Source: Candidatus Aminicenantota bacterium
GTDB lineage: Bacteria; Acidobacteriota; Aminicenantia; Aminicenantales; Aminicenantaceae
DNA length: 59,438 nucleotides
Reading direction: 5' to 3'
Assembly (NCBI GenBank): GCA_011772495.1
Contig: WVZL01000031.1
Location: 1-59,438, forward strand
Positions 50,207 to 59,438 of this stretch are shown here, in pieces (positions within the stretch are counted from its first letter, which is position 1; each line of letters opens with the position of its first letter). Under the pieces are notes generated by a model that was given only the letters and a program-made list of their open reading frames with translations, was not told the DNA's origin and did no database searches. A program made the position numbers and the translations under genes.

Positions 50207-50542
50207 TTAAGGATTGAGGTTCCTGTTCATAGCCATTATGAATTTTCGGATCGTTTCCTTATCTTCCTCCGAAGGATCGTTCTCAGGTTTCTTCTGGAGG
50301 ACTTTGTAATCCATATAGACTCTTCCTTTGAATTCAGTGACCATGATCAGCAATCGAAGAGGGCACCCTAGACATCCGTTCTCAGCTCCTATGAATCCTG
50401 CGTTCCTATCCAGATTTTCTATTTTAAAACCGATCTCATCAACTGTCTTTATGGATGCTTGCCAGACTTCGTCGAAGGTGTGGATTTGATGGAAATAGGA
50501 GGTAAAGGAAAACGCCACTAAAACCATTAAAATCTTCTTCAT
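50207..50542 (-). CDS. Small exported protein, shortened paralog
   Basis: 111 residues, ATG at 50542 with AGGAGG. N-terminal signal (MKKILMVLVAFSFTSYFHQ), but where the paralog at 50800 has a lipobox Cys this one reads TSYFHQ, and it lacks about a dozen residues after the signal. The mature part keeps FDEVWQASIKTVDEIGFKIENLD, GFIGAENG, LRLLIMVTEFKGRVYMDYKVLQKK and FIMAMNRNLNP. Two Cys (CLGC) occur in the middle. The family is unrecognised; the small alpha/beta pattern resembles DUF4136-like or BamC-type domains only in general terms. It may be a decaying duplicate. Confidence 0.7.
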   Translation of the reverse strand: MKKILMVLVAFSFTSYFHQIHTFDEVWQASIKTVDEIGFKIENLDRNAGFIGAENGCLGCPLRLLIMVTEFKGRVYMDYKVLQKKPENDPSEEDKETIRKFIMAMNRNLNP

Positions 50543-50799
50543 GATATCCTCCTATCTCACCTTGGATATCAAACCATTTTCTTAACCTCAATTTCTGCAA
50601 AATATGTGCCATTCAGAAATCACTGGGATCATAAAAAGAAAGAGGGAATCCTCCCTTGTTCTTCAAAAATGACAGGTGTTCAGCAAAAAAATCAAAACCC
50701 ATGATGTAAAGATATTTTACAATATATATTTTATAGTTCAATTTTGAAACCCATGGCGCTGAAGCTCTAGTACTTTAAGTTTTTACTCCCTTGGAAATC

Positions 50800-51174
50800 T
50801 TAGAGACAGAGGTTCCTGTTCAGGGCGATCATGAATCTGCGGATAGTTCTCTCTCCGTGCCCAAAAATATCGAAAAACTGTTCCTTCTGGAGAACTTTGC
50901 AGTCGACATAGACTTTTCCTCTTAATTGCGTAACAAAGATTGTTAATCGCGGAGGGACTTTCTGGCCGATGTGCGTTCCGCTTTCAGCTCCGATGAATCC
51001 GGTTTCAAAATCTAAACTGTCTATCGTAAAACCGATATCATCGACTGCCCTGATAGATGCCCTCCAGACTTCATCAAAGTCATAGTCATCTAAGAACCTT
51101 GATTCCATGTTGATTGTTTGATTGATACAGGAAACCAATGCCATAGCCAGTAAAACGATCAATATCTTTTTCAC
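50800..51174 (-). CDS. Small lipoprotein of unknown function
   Basis: 124 residues, GTG at 51174, GGAGGA upstream. Lipobox LVSC (Cys16). The mature part: YDFDEVWRASIRAVDDIGFTIDSLD, GFIGAESG, PRLTIFVTQLRGKVYVDCKVLQKEQ, MIALNRNLCL. A single short alpha/beta domain, probably facing the periplasm. Its paralog lies 257 nt downstream on the same strand, and the sequences upstream of both genes are similar (TGTGCCATT and following), showing that the whole unit was duplicated. No recognised family. Confidence 0.75.
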   Translation of the reverse strand: MKKILIVLLAMALVSCINQTINMESRFLDDYDFDEVWRASIRAVDDIGFTIDSLDFETGFIGAESGTHIGQKVPPRLTIFVTQLRGKVYVDCKVLQKEQFFDIFGHGERTIRRFMIALNRNLCL

Positions 51175-51189
51175 GGCGTCCTCCTCAGT

Positions 51190-51600
51190 TGGGCTTACTC
51201 TTTTTAAACCATGATGGCCTCTTTAATTTTTGCAATAAATGTGCCATTAGAATTTCTGGGGATTTTCAAGCTCATACGAATCTTGCCTGTCCCTCAGGAG
51301 TGACAGATGTCCTGTATGGAAATCAGGTCTTATTCAAGGTTTTAGACTTTTGCCCGCCCTTCAAACCTGCTTTTTATGATAGGACTTCAGTCTCATTTTA
51401 CAAAATAAGAATACTATCCCATTGAAATATCTTTTTAGACGATTATATTGATTAAAGAGGAGCAGAAGTCCGATTCATCTATTTCTTGATTTGAAATTAA
51501 ATATGATAGAAAACACGATATCCTAAAATGATAAAGCCAGCAGATTTTAATTTAAGCGAGTCCGATTAATATAATTATTTCTGCCAATAATAAATATTTA
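51190..51600. other. Divergent intergenic region
   Basis: About 440 nt between the small lipoprotein and the GT-C gene hold no convincing gene. The left part (about 51200-51320) is the duplicated upstream sequence of the lipoprotein pair; the rest is A/T-rich and likely holds the promoter of the GT-C gene, without clear boxes. Confidence 0.45.
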
Positions 51601-51613
51601 GAGAGGAGCAATA

Positions 51614-53407
51614 ATGAAAAAGCTTTGGGTAGTCATTTTCATGCTGGCGGTATTCATCCTCCTTTCCTTAGTACTCAATTGGCCTTATCTTAAAGGAGGG
51701 TTTGCTGGGGATGACCTTCTCATCCTGAACACCATCCATAAGGATTCCCAGCCTTTCACCTGGTGGAAGGGATTCTGGGCGGTGACGGACATACCAGATC
51801 TTACCAATATCTGGTGGAAGGAAGCGAAGCTTGGAGGAGGATTCTGGAGACCAGTCCCGAGTTACGTCTTCCTAGGATTTATTAGACTACTCGGAGAAAA
51901 CGCTTTTCCTCTCCACCTCCTCTCCATTCTCCTTCACGGATGCATTGCTTTCCTAATCTTTCTTATCGTCAGGAGATTGACGCAGAAATCACTTATCGCC
52001 TTTCTCTCCGGCCTCTTTTTCCTGGCCTGTGAAGATCACAGTATGGTCATTGGCTGGATCGCCACCAACACGGATATCCTGTGCGTCTTTTTTATTACCC
52101 TTTCCCTCCTCTTTCATATGGCCTGGCTCAAGAAACGCCGCCCTTTCGCCCTTGTTGGCTCTCTGATAACCCTAGCTCTTGCCCTGGGATGCAAAGAAAG
52201 TGCTGCCGTAGCTCCTCTTGTTCTGATTCTTATGACTTTCTTGATGCCTGGAGCTAAAGATGAAGAGACAACTTTGGATTTGAAAACAATCCGGAAACGC
52301 ATTCCAGTGTTCTTTCGCGACTGGCTCTCCTGGGTGCCTTCGCTGGTGGTTCTTTTCTTATACCTAGGCTTTTACAGCACTCTTAAACTCGGTGGTATGA
52401 ATAATCTTATGTATATTGATCCTTTGGCGTCACCCGCCCGTTATCTTTCTCATCTTGTGCTCCATCTGCCCATTATGTGGCTGGCGACTCTATCACCAAT
52501 ACCTCCCAGTCTTTTCTGGTTTTTCCCCTCAACCCTAGTTCCTCTTGCTGTAGCAGGTCTCGTTCTTTTTGCCCTCTGGATATGGGCTCTATTTCCTTTT
52601 CTCCGCCGACCGCTCGTCTTGTGGGCGCTTATCGTTTACCTTCTTGCTCTCCTTCCCCAGATGGGCGCTGACGCCAGCGAACGAGGGCTCTATTTCCCGT
52701 TGGCAGCGGCAGGAATTCTCCTGGCCATTTCTCTTGTTCAGATTAATCCCTTTGCCAAACGATTGACACCGAAAGGACCTCGGGCCCCGCTTTTCACCCG
52801 GGGCTTCGGCTGGTACCTTCTCGTTGGAGTCCTGGCTTCAGGATTAGTGTTGTCCGCCTACTATCCTTTCATTTACGTGCCGAGTTTTGCTGGGATTGAG
52901 AGAGATACCCTGACAGCTCAGTCCTTCGTGGAGGAAAGAAAACCCGATCATGTCCTGGTCCTCAACACGGGCGGTCCCTTTATTACTTTTTACATGGGAG
53001 GAACTCTGGAGTACCATTTGGGACACCCCGTCGATGTCCGAGTTCTCTCGGCGTGTAATGCTGTAGTATCAGTGGAGCGCACAGGTGATGCCTCTTTTAT
53101 CATTCGCTCTGACAGGAAAGGATGGCTGTCCAATACGTTTGCCAAGATCTTCAGGACAGATCCAAAGCTGCAGGAAGGAAAGGTTTACCAGAACAACCTC
53201 TTTTCAGCCACCCTGCTCGAGTTGGTACCTGATGCAACAGATGTGCTCGCTGTCCGTTTTGATATAGCAAAACCTCTGGACGACCATTCCCTGCTGTTTC
53301 TTTATTGGGATGGCGAACGTTTCCTCATCATGGATTTCACTACCTTGGAAGAGGGAAAAGAAGTCATTCTGGCGGACACATCCGATGTGTGGGCCAGCAT
53401 GATGTAA
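51614..53407 (+). CDS. Polytopic GT-C-like glycosyltransferase or related membrane protein
   Basis: 597 residues, about ten hydrophobic helices over residues 1-420 followed by a soluble C-terminal domain (about 430-597). The first periplasmic loop carries GGFAGDDLLIL, the DD pair used as metal or catalytic site in GT-C (PMT/ArnT-like) enzymes. Other loops (WRPVPSYVFLGFIRLLGENAFPLHLLSILLHGCIAF, DHSMVIGWIATNTD) fit that class. GAGAGGAG lies before the ATG. A sugar-phosphate-lipid-using glycosyltransferase is the best guess; the acceptor is unknown. It is followed 96 nt later by the kinase gene. Confidence 0.7.
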   Translation: MKKLWVVIFMLAVFILLSLVLNWPYLKGGFAGDDLLILNTIHKDSQPFTWWKGFWAVTDIPDLTNIWWKEAKLGGGFWRPVPSYVFLGFIRLLGENAFPLHLLSILLHGCIAFLIFLIVRRLTQKSLIAFLSGLFFLACEDHSMVIGWIATNTDILCVFFITLSLLFHMAWLKKRRPFALVGSLITLALALGCKESAAVAPLVLILMTFLMPGAKDEETTLDLKTIRKRIPVFFRDWLSWVPSLVVLFLYLGFYSTLKLGGMNNLMYIDPLASPARYLSHLVLHLPIMWLATLSPIPPSLFWFFPSTLVPLAVAGLVLFALWIWALFPFLRRPLVLWALIVYLLALLPQMGADASERGLYFPLAAAGILLAISLVQINPFAKRLTPKGPRAPLFTRGFGWYLLVGVLASGLVLSAYYPFIYVPSFAGIERDTLTAQSFVEERKPDHVLVLNTGGPFITFYMGGTLEYHLGHPVDVRVLSACNAVVSVERTGDASFIIRSDRKGWLSNTFAKIFRTDPKLQEGKVYQNNLFSATLLELVPDATDVLAVRFDIAKPLDDHSLLFLYWDGERFLIMDFTTLEEGKEVILADTSDVWASMM

Positions 53408-53452
53408 AACTTTTCCCCCTTTACTCCCTTAGATCCCTTTTATTTTTATTAT

Positions 53453-53481
53453 TTGACTAATTTATCAGGAGTTGGTATTTT
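53453..53481 (+). promoter_or_regulatory. Promoter of the second complete kinase gene
   Basis: TTGACT (53453-53458), 17-nt spacer, TATTTT (53476-53481). The TTG here could be mistaken for a start codon but is the -35 box; the gene starts at 53504. Confidence 0.55.
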
Positions 53482-53503
53482 TCTATTAATCAGTGATAGA
53501 AGT

Positions 53504-56500
53504 ATGGGAATAAAGTGTCCCCAATGTCATCATGAAAACCCTCCTGATACAGTCTTCTGCGGCAAGTGCGGAACTCAATTCGAACCTCCTGAAGATATGA
53601 CTAATTCTCCCACCAAAACATTAGAGGCTCCCAAAGAAGAATTGACTACTGGAAGCACTTTTGCCGGCAGGTACCAGATTATTGAAGAGCTGGGCAAGGG
53701 CGGTATGGGGAAAGTCTATAAGGTCCTCGATAAGGACATCAATGAAAAAGTGGCTTTGAAGCTTCTAAAACCGGAGATAGCATCTGACGAGAAGACGATC
53801 GAACGCTTCCGCAACGAGCTCAAACTCGCCCGCAAGGTTTCCCACAAGAATGTCTGCCGCATGTTTGACCTGGGGAAAGAAAAGGGGACACATTTCATAA
53901 CCATGGAATTTGTTCCTGGAGAAGACCTAAAGAGTTCCATAACCCGGATGGGGCCGGTGACAGTAGGCAAGACGATTGCCGTAGCCAAACAAGTATGCGA
54001 AGGCCTAGCAGAGGCTCACCGCCTGGGCGTTGTGCACCGGGATTTGAAGCCCCAGAATATCATGGTTGACCAGGAAGGCAACGTCCGGATCATGGATTTT
54101 GGCATAGCCCGTTCAGTGAGAGGAAAAGGGATAACCGGCGCCAGCGTGATGATCGGAACCCCAGAGTACATGTCACCCGAACAGGTAGAAGGCAAGGACA
54201 CTGATCAGCGCTCTGATATCTATTCCCTGGGCGTGATTCTCTATGAGATGCTGACCGGCAGGGTGCCTTTCGAAGGAGACACGCCCTTCACCATTGGCGT
54301 CAAGCACAAAAGCGAGTTGCCCCAAGATCCCCAGGAGCTCAACGCTCAGCTTCCCGAAGATCTCAGCAAGGTCATACTCAAATGCCTGGAAAAAGACAAG
54401 GATAGCAGGTACAAGAGTGCCGGCGAAGTTCGCTCTGAGCTGGAAAGGATCGAGAAAGGACTCCCGACCACTGAAAGGTTTGTTCCTCAAAAAAGGCCCA
54501 TTACCTCGAGGGAGATAACCGTCACCTTTGGTTTAAAAAAACTCCTCATCCCTGCCTTAGCCGTGATCCTTCTTGCTGTCATAGCCGTTGTTATCTTGTT
54601 AGTTCTTCCAAGGAAGGCACCTGTTGAGCACTCAGTCGCTGTGATCAGTTTCGAGAACCAGACTGGCGAAAGGTCGTATGACTATCTGCAGAAGGCTATC
54701 CCCAATCTGCTCATCACCAGCCTCGAGCAGTCCAGAAACATCCGCGTCGTTACTTGGGAAAGGATGCACGACCTTCTCGAGCAAATGGGCAAAGGGAAAG
54801 TAGAGATCATTGACCCAGATTTAGGCTTTGAGCTGTGCCGCCGCAACGGCATAGAAGCCATCGTCCTAGGGAGCTTTGTCAAGGCTGGCGAGATGTTCGC
54901 CACTGACGTGAAGGTCCTGGACGCCACGACCAAGAGCCTTCTTAAGAGCACCAGCTCAAGGGGAAGAGGAGTGGACAGCATTCTCGAAAGGCAGATCGAT
55001 GAACTGAGCCGGGAGGTTTCCAAAGGAATCGGATTACCTTCCCGAGCGGTTGAAGAAGCCGAAATGCGAATTGCAGACGTCACAACCACCTCCATGGAGG
55101 CCTATGACAATTTCTTAAAAGGGAAAGAAGCCTACTTAAAATTTTATCATGAAGAAGCAAAGAAGCATTTCGAGAAAGCAGTGGAGCTTGACCCGCAGTT
55201 TGCCGCAGCCTATCTCTATCTCGGTAATGTTTACGCCGAACTGCAAAGCCGAGATGCACAAGAGGAGGCGTTAAAGAAGGCCGAAGAGTATTCAGGAAAG
55301 GCCACCGAAAAAGAGAGGCTCTTTATCGAAGCCCAGTATGCCTATATCGTAGAGCGGGATTCAGAAAAACGATTGCACATCCTCAAGGAGCTGGTGGAGA
55401 AATACCCCAAAGAGAAGGAAGCTCACTTTGAGCTGGGTTTAGTCTACCAGTTTAGAGATTTATTCGAGGAAGCTTTAGAAGAATACAACAAAGCATTGGA
55501 ACTGGATCCTGACTGGGGATATCTCTTGAATTCAATCGCTTATACCTATTCGGATATGGGGAATTATGAGAAGGCTATCGAATACTTCCAAAAGTATATT
55601 GCTATCTCACCTGGAGATGCTAATCCCATAGACTCCTTGGCCGAGCAGTATTTCCGGATGGGACGGCTTGATGAGGCTATTGCCAATTATAAGAAAACTA
55701 TAGAGATAAAGCCTGATTTTGGGGCGGGATACCGTATCGCCTACATGTGTGCTCTAAAGGAAGATTATGCTGAGTCTATGAAATGGCTGGAGCAATTCAT
55801 TTCCAGCGTACCAGCTGCGGGTAAAAAAGCTGAAGGATTCTTGTGGATAGGTGTCTTCCATTTCCTCCTGGGAAAGAAAGAAAGTGCCTTCAGCAACCTG
55901 CTCAGGGCAGAAAAGTGGGCTGAGGAAGCGGGTGATTGGCCTCGAAAAGTAGCCCTCGATTACACTAGAGGATGGTGGTATTTTGAACTCGGTGAGCTGG
56001 AGCTCAGTAAGGAATATCTTCAAAAAGCATGGGATGTCTTGCTTTCAGCCTCTCCAAAATCAAAAGGCTGGCAAGCCGGTTACAATTTTTCTATCGGGCT
56101 GGTAGAGGTAAAACAGGGGAAAATTGACTCAGCGCGCTCCAGACTGGCCGAAATAAAATCTCTTTTGCCTGAGTTGACTCCAGCCGCAAAGAAAAGCAGA
56201 ACATTTGAGCATGACTGGCTTCAGGCAGAGATCTTGATGGCCCAAGGCTCTCCAGAAAAGGCCATCGAGGTCTTGGAAAAAATTGTGCCTCCAGACATCC
56301 CCACGATGCATACGGATAATATTGGGCCCTATAATATGCCGATGATAAGAGATGTATTGGCACGCTCCTACCACCAAAACGGAGAGTTAAACAAAGCCAT
56401 TTCCGAATACGAGAGAAAAATCACTTTTGACCCAGACAGCAAGGACAGGCACTTGATTCATCCAAAGTATCATTACATCCTGGCCAAACTGTACCAAGCA

Positions 56501-56626
56501 AAAGGCCTGCCCACCAAAGCCATCGAACAGTACCAAGTCTTCCTCGATCTCTGGAGAGATGCTGATCCCGGACTCCCCGAGTTTCAGGATGCCAAGAAAC
56601 GCTTGGCTGCTTTAAAAAATCAGTAA
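53504..56626 (+). CDS. Receptor-like Ser/Thr protein kinase with zinc ribbon, transmembrane segment and TPR domain
   Basis: 1040 residues from the ATG at 53504, which places the zinc ribbon (Cys5, 8, 19, 22) at the N-terminus as in the homologue at 2063; no strong ribosome site. Kinase domain about 57-318: GKGGMGKV loop, Lys86, HRDLKPQN (Asp180), DFG (Asp198), [12 protein letters not shown] about 347-368. Outside: a FlgO/TolB-N-like domain ([26 protein letters not shown]) and about ten TPR units ([37 protein letters not shown]), ending [19 protein letters not shown]. The kinase part is far more alike between the two proteins than the TPR part, suggesting different sensory inputs and similar outputs. 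Confidence 0.94.
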   Translation: MGIKCPQCHHENPPDTVFCGKCGTQFEPPEDMTNSPTKTLEAPKEELTTGSTFAGRYQIIEELGKGGMGKVYKVLDKDINEKVALKLLKPEIASDEKTIERFRNELKLARKVSHKNVCRMFDLGKEKGTHFITMEFVPGEDLKSSITRMGPVTVGKTIAVAKQVCEGLAEAHRLGVVHRDLKPQNIMVDQEGNVRIMDFGIARSVRGKGITGASVMIGTPEYMSPEQVEGKDTDQRSDIYSLGVILYEMLTGRVPFEGDTPFTIGVKHKSELPQDPQELNAQLPEDLSKVILKCLEKDKDSRYKSAGEVRSELERIEKGLPTTERFVPQKRPITSREITVTFGLKKLLIPALAVILLAVIAVVILLVLPRKAPVEHSVAVISFENQTGERSYDYLQKAIPNLLITSLEQSRNIRVVTWERMHDLLEQMGKGKVEIIDPDLGFELCRRNGIEAIVLGSFVKAGEMFATDVKVLDATTKSLLKSTSSRGRGVDSILERQIDELSREVSKGIGLPSRAVEEAEMRIADVTTTSMEAYDNFLKGKEAYLKFYHEEAKKHFEKAVELDPQFAAAYLYLGNVYAELQSRDAQEEALKKAEEYSGKATEKERLFIEAQYAYIVERDSEKRLHILKELVEKYPKEKEAHFELGLVYQFRDLFEEALEEYNKALELDPDWGYLLNSIAYTYSDMGNYEKAIEYFQKYIAISPGDANPIDSLAEQYFRMGRLDEAIANYKKTIEIKPDFGAGYRIAYMCALKEDYAESMKWLEQFISSVPAAGKKAEGFLWIGVFHFLLGKKESAFSNLLRAEKWAEEAGDWPRKVALDYTRGWWYFELGELELSKEYLQKAWDVLLSASPKSKGWQAGYNFSIGLVEVKQGKIDSARSRLAEIKSLLPELTPAAKKSRTFEHDWLQAEILMAQGSPEKAIEVLEKIVPPDIPTMHTDNIGPYNMPMIRDVLARSYHQNGELNKAISEYERKITFDPDSKDRHLIHPKYHYILAKLYQAKGLPTKAIEQYQVFLDLWRDADPGLPEFQDAKKRLAALKNQ

Positions 56627-56638
56627 TTTCCTCCCTCT

Positions 56639-56698
56639 TGTCATTGCGAACAATCTAATATAAATTGTCATTGCGAGCGAAGCGAAGCAATCTCATAA
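56639..56698 (+). repeat. REP-like repeat cluster
   Basis: TTGTCATTGCGAACAATCT followed by a full ATTGCGAGCGAAGCGAAGCAAT hairpin after the kinase stop. A partial CTGACCCC arm of the other family is at about 56785. Confidence 0.65.
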
Positions 56699-56800
56699 GG
56701 AAAATAATGAGGCAATAGAGTTCAGATCTATATTTTCAACAATTAAACGAGACTTATCCCACTTTAATTTTGAATCTGGAGAGCTGACCCCTTTATTTAT

Positions 56801-57940
56801 TTAAATAAGACCGAGGAGAAGCAGCACGATCAGGGTCGCTCCCAGAGCAAGCATCAGGAGTCCGGTGATCAGACGAAACCGGCGCAGCCTTTCCACCCGC
56901 CATTTTTCAAACTTGGTGGCAGTCGAAAAACCTAATCCCACCACCAGAGTGATAGCGATAAAGGGTAAAACAAAGATAGTATTGTAAAGAAGCAGCAGCC
57001 AGAGGGCCTGCATCCGGGTTGATATGCTCCCCAGCATCCCGATGATAACGATGTAAGGACCGGAAGTGCAGGGCAGGAGAAACAGGCTGGCCGCAAACCC
57101 GATGAAAGAAGCAGCCAGGGAGGGTGTGACCCGAGATGTGCTGCGTTTGATAAGAGGCAGCCATGATTCGGGAAGCTCAGGGAGCCTGCTTTTCCGCCAG
57201 AAGAAGTCTTTCGCATTCCAAAGACCTATCAGAACGGCAAGGATAGCAACGGCAATATAGGCATAGCGTTGAATCCCAGAACTTTGAACTGTGGTAAAGA
57301 GTCCCAATCCTATGAAAAAGTAAGAAATGAAAGAGGCGGCTGCAAAGGAAAAGCCTGCTCCTAAAACAGCTCTTCTCCTCCTAGAAACCACCAAAATTGT
57401 CCCCAGAAGGAGCACAAAGACAGCCCCAGAGCAGGGATTGAGGGCACTCGCGGCAGCAGCCCCGATAACCACCGGCAGGGTGACCCTGGTCTTGGGCGTT
57501 ACTTCTCGCCTTTCCTCAGGGAGTTGACTGAGAGGGGAGGGAGCCCTGTTTCTTAGGGCAGCTCTGGTGGCACCTTCGATTTCTCTTTGGACAAGGCGGC
57601 TGCTTCCCTGAAAAGCTTCATCCCCGATAAAGACAGCCGGGACTCCATTCTTGAGGATATCATCGGCTCCATAAATATTGGCTAGATCAATCATTAACCG
57701 GGCGTTTGCCGGTTCACGGATCTCAAAGGCCTTGACTTCAATAGGATAATGGGGCTTTATCCGTTGATGCAAGAACTCGTTGATTTTGGCTGAATAGGGA
57801 CACCCTTTTTCATAGAAGAAAATGAGTTCCGTGGCATCAATGGAGGAGCTGTAAACAAAGAGGAAGAGCGCCAGAAATAGCGCCAGAAATAAAATAAAAT
57901 ACCTGACTCTCTTTTCCTCAGTCATTTTTATCATCAGCAC
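56801..57940 (-). CDS. Glutaredoxin-like domain fused to CcdA/DsbD-type membrane protein
   Basis: 379 residues from a GTG at 57940; ATGs at 57934 and 57925 are equally possible, with no strong ribosome site. An N-terminal helix is followed by a glutaredoxin/thioredoxin-like domain (about 38-125) with active site CPYS (Cys47-Ser50), i.e. a monothiol form. The rest is a six-helix CcdA-type module with the two Cys-containing motifs NPCSGAVFVLLLGT and LLPCTSGPYIVIIGM, the electron-carrying pair. CcdA/DsbD proteins carry reducing power across the membrane for thiol reduction or cytochrome c maturation. The next gene upstream is a DUF1573-rhodanese protein on the same strand; both may serve sulfur or thiol redox chemistry. 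Confidence 0.85.
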   Translation of the reverse strand: MLMIKMTEEKRVRYFILFLALFLALFLFVYSSSIDATELIFFYEKGCPYSAKINEFLHQRIKPHYPIEVKAFEIREPANARLMIDLANIYGADDILKNGVPAVFIGDEAFQGSSRLVQREIEGATRAALRNRAPSPLSQLPEERREVTPKTRVTLPVVIGAAAASALNPCSGAVFVLLLGTILVVSRRRRAVLGAGFSFAAASFISYFFIGLGLFTTVQSSGIQRYAYIAVAILAVLIGLWNAKDFFWRKSRLPELPESWLPLIKRSTSRVTPSLAASFIGFAASLFLLPCTSGPYIVIIGMLGSISTRMQALWLLLLYNTIFVLPFIAITLVVGLGFSTATKFEKWRVERLRRFRLITGLLMLALGATLIVLLLLGLI

Positions 57941-57988
57941 TTATCTTCAGTAACCAAGAAACATTTAATTTTCATGATAATGCCTGAA

Positions 57989-58050
57989 TAAAAATGTCAT
58001 TGCGAGGCCCAGACAAAATTGTCATTGCGAGGCCCAGAGGGCCGAAGCAA
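57989..58050 (+). repeat. REP-like repeat cluster
   Basis: TGTCATTGCGAGGCCCAGACA, then GTCATTGCGAGGCCCAGAGG, then GCCGAAGCAATCTC: a partial unit followed by a full hairpin with an additional GGCCC-type stem. Confidence 0.65.
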
Positions 58051-58060
58051 TCTCATATGG

Positions 58061-58780
58061 TTATGTTTTTCCGGGAATTAGGAATTTCTTCCCCATTTGA
58101 TTCTTCCATTCTTTCAAGCCGCCCACAATACTTATAAAATGCGCATAGCCTTTCTCTTTTAACTTTTTAGCGACTTCATCGCTCTTCTGACCATCTTCCG
58201 AATAGAGATAAATTATGAGCTCCCCGGAGATACTTTTGGAAACATCAGAGGCCCATTGCTCGATTTTTTCGTAGGGAACATTGATCGCTCCGATGATGTG
58301 CTCCCTTGCGAAGCGCTCCGGGGAACGGATATCCACCAGGACAAAGAAATTATAGGTCATTTCCCCTAGAGGAGCTTGGAAGGATTCCAGAGGCAAGACT
58401 TTGCCTTTCACCTTGAGTTTTAAAGGGCTGAGCTTTCTATTGTTATAGTGGATCTCGATATGTTTATTCACCGCAACACCGCCATAGCCTAAGCTTTGGA
58501 AGAAATAATCCAAGGTTAGATTTTCTCCAGGAGCGAGCTGGCGTTTTGTTATGGGCCTTGCCTCCACACAGGCAGCAAAGGTTCGGATCTCCCGGATTCG
58601 AGCTTCTTTGCTCCCCTTGTTGACAACAGTAAAACTCACCTCCACATTTATCCCTTCCCGCACCTCACCGAAGTCATAAGTTGATTTTTCGGGAGCCAAT
58701 TCTGGCCCCTCTTTAGGAAAAGCGACAGTTATGGTTAAAAGCAAGACTGACATAAGAATATTTAAAATTTTAGTTTTCAC
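58061..58780 (-). CDS. Exported DUF1573 domain fused to rhodanese-like domain lacking the catalytic Cys
   Basis: 239 residues, GTG at 58780 with AAAGGAG upstream. Signal peptide (MSVLLLTITVAFPKEG). DUF1573 (immunoglobulin-like) at about 25-125: YDFGEVREGINVEVSFTVVNKGSKEARI. The C-terminal half is rhodanese-like (VLVDIRSPERFAREHIIGAINVPYEKI...), but where rhodaneses have Cys before the active-site loop (YCxxGxRS) this reads YSEDGQKS, so sulfur transfer is not expected. It may bind or sense, or serve as scaffold. The Grx-CcdA gene follows on the same strand after 120 nt of repeats. Confidence 0.87.
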   Translation of the reverse strand: MKTKILNILMSVLLLTITVAFPKEGPELAPEKSTYDFGEVREGINVEVSFTVVNKGSKEARIREIRTFAACVEARPITKRQLAPGENLTLDYFFQSLGYGGVAVNKHIEIHYNNRKLSPLKLKVKGKVLPLESFQAPLGEMTYNFFVLVDIRSPERFAREHIIGAINVPYEKIEQWASDVSKSISGELIIYLYSEDGQKSDEVAKKLKEKGYAHFISIVGGLKEWKNQMGKKFLIPGKT

Positions 58781-58958
58781 TTTTTTCTCCTTTGCGACGC
58801 TCTTTTTTATGCCTGTTGAATTTTACTCGAGTCTAGCTGTGCAGATTTGAGGGAAATCATTACGACTTTCTTAGAGCAAAATCAATTCCTACGACTCCTC
58901 GTTTCTTGTCTTAACATAGAACCAGCTTATTCAGAGAATCGACCTAGTCTTTAAGGAC

Positions 58959-59438
58959 TTAGAATTCTATTCTCCAGTCTATGATGTTTTGGCCTTCTTT
59001 CGCTAAACGGCCGGCGAATTTCACTTCCAGCACCTGGTCAGTTACCTTGTGAAAGAGTATCTCTGCCTCAGAATCGACCTTGGATACAGCCATTCCCTCT
59101 GGCACCTGGATGAACAGCGAATAAGGTGCTCCTTCCACGATTTCAGAAGTCCCGCTCAAGGTTGATTTCGATGAGTTCCAGGCCAGCTTTTTGATGCTCA
59201 CTGTTCCTGTTATGTGGCGCGAGGTGGCTATAAGCTGTGGTCTTTCCAGTACTGGCCTGATGACATAAACCCGTGTACCGTGCGCCGGGATCGAGGAGGT
59301 GATTGCGTCTTTGGTGATTTTCTTAAGCTCTTGATTCCAGAAATCAAAAACAAGATATTCCTTTTCTGTATCCAGCCCCAGGTCCTCTCCCAAGCGGACT
59401 GTCTGAATTAGGGCATTATCGCCCCAATTGAACACGGC
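58959..59438 (-). CDS. C-terminal part of a glycoside hydrolase (alpha-galactosidase-like), 5' end outside window
   Basis: The frame stays open to the window's right edge (A-V-F-N-W-G...), so the catalytic part and the true start are missing; the GTG at 59435 is internal. What remains resembles the beta-sandwich domain that closes GH27/GH36-type and related glycosidases: FNWGDNALIQ, YLVFDFWNQEL, SSIPAHGTRVYVIRP, QLIATSRHITGTV. Catalytic residues cannot be assessed and the exact GH family is unsure. It ends 178 nt downstream of the DUF1573-rhodanese start on the same strand, so it lies upstream in any common transcript. Confidence 0.7.
   Translation of the reverse strand, partial: AVFNWGDNALIQTVRLGEDLGLDTEKEYLVFDFWNQELKKITKDAITSSIPAHGTRVYVIRPVLERPQLIATSRHITGTVSIKKLAWNSSKSTLSGTSEIVEGAPYSLFIQVPEGMAVSKVDSEAEILFHKVTDQVLEVKFAGRLAKEGQNIIDWRIEF

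Noticed and set aside
53453-53503. Longer N-terminus for the second complete kinase starting at TTG 53453
   Set aside because: The TTG is the -35 box of a promoter; the homologue at 2063 begins right at its zinc ribbon, as does the ATG at 53504.
1-59438. tRNA, rRNA or known riboswitch genes
   Set aside because: Scanning the gaps gave no cloverleaf-like or ribosomal sequence that could be supported; a tRNAscan/Rfam search would be decisive.

Overview
The window looks like a chromosomal segment of an uncultivated, Gram-negative, heterotrophic bacterium. The best guess, from remembered gene content only, is Candidatus Aminicenantes (Aminicenantota) or a related Acidobacteria-like group. The grounds are receptor-type Ser/Thr kinases with zinc ribbons and TPR tails, many exported peptidases, numerous Tat (RRxFxK) and lipoprotein signals, SYLF, DUF3179 and DUF2207 proteins, and dense REP-like repeats. 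No rRNA, tRNA, CRISPR array, phage gene or transposase was seen, so the phylum is an inference.

Layout. 1-5155: the C-terminal part of one membrane-anchored TPR protein and a complete zinc-ribbon/kinase/TM/TPR protein. 5351-12703 (minus strand): a DUF6305-like exported protein, two tandem C69 dipeptidases, an AstE/M14-like metallohydrolase, a 51-residue membrane protein and a TRAP/DctM-like permease. 12993-18990: YgjP-like protease, oligopeptidase B, a tiny membrane protein, a lipoprotein amidohydrolase and a class C beta-lactamase-like lipoprotein. 19251-26012: genes on alternating strands, in which two exported O-methyltransferases each diverge from a Tat-exported oxidoreductase, followed by an exported tetrapyrrole-methylase-like protein. 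26338-32111: DUF2207 protein, MFS transporter plus MttB-like methyltransferase, Tat-type DUF362 protein. 32434-37239: LVIVD beta-propeller, coiled-coil protein, SYLF protein, and two exported GerW/YtfJ-like proteins, one fused to TPRs. 37529-42564: nitrilase-family amidase, outer-membrane barrel candidate, DUF3179-PDZ protein, serine hydrolase. 42590-49965: alpha/beta hydrolase with M28 peptidase, exported formamidase-like protein, prolyl aminopeptidase, prolyl oligopeptidase. 50207-59438: two small paralogous exported proteins, a GT-C-like membrane protein, a third kinase/TPR protein, a glutaredoxin-CcdA fusion, a DUF1573-rhodanese fusion and the end of a glycosidase.

How the genes fit together. 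Most enzymes carry Sec, lipoprotein or Tat signals, so much of the metabolism encoded here is extracytoplasmic. It is dominated by peptide and amide hydrolysis (C69 x2, AstE-like, S9 x2, S33, M28, amidohydrolase, formamidase), consistent with a peptide-scavenging fermenter. The kinase/TPR proteins would connect outside TPR domains to cytoplasmic phosphorylation. The least conventional part is 20.1-26.0 kb: three SAM-methyltransferase-fold proteins with apparently intact cofactor motifs but export signals, interleaved with Tat-exported FAD and Fe-S oxidoreductases.

Intergenic DNA is rich in repeats: GTCATTGCGAG hairpins (some expanded into tandem arrays), GGTCAGG inverted repeats, one perfect 18-bp inverted repeat, and four copies of a ~108-nt element placed directly after stop codons. 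Sigma70-like promoters with 17-bp spacing are visible before several genes. Two of them, at 2005 and 19102, are nearly identical over about 40 nt.
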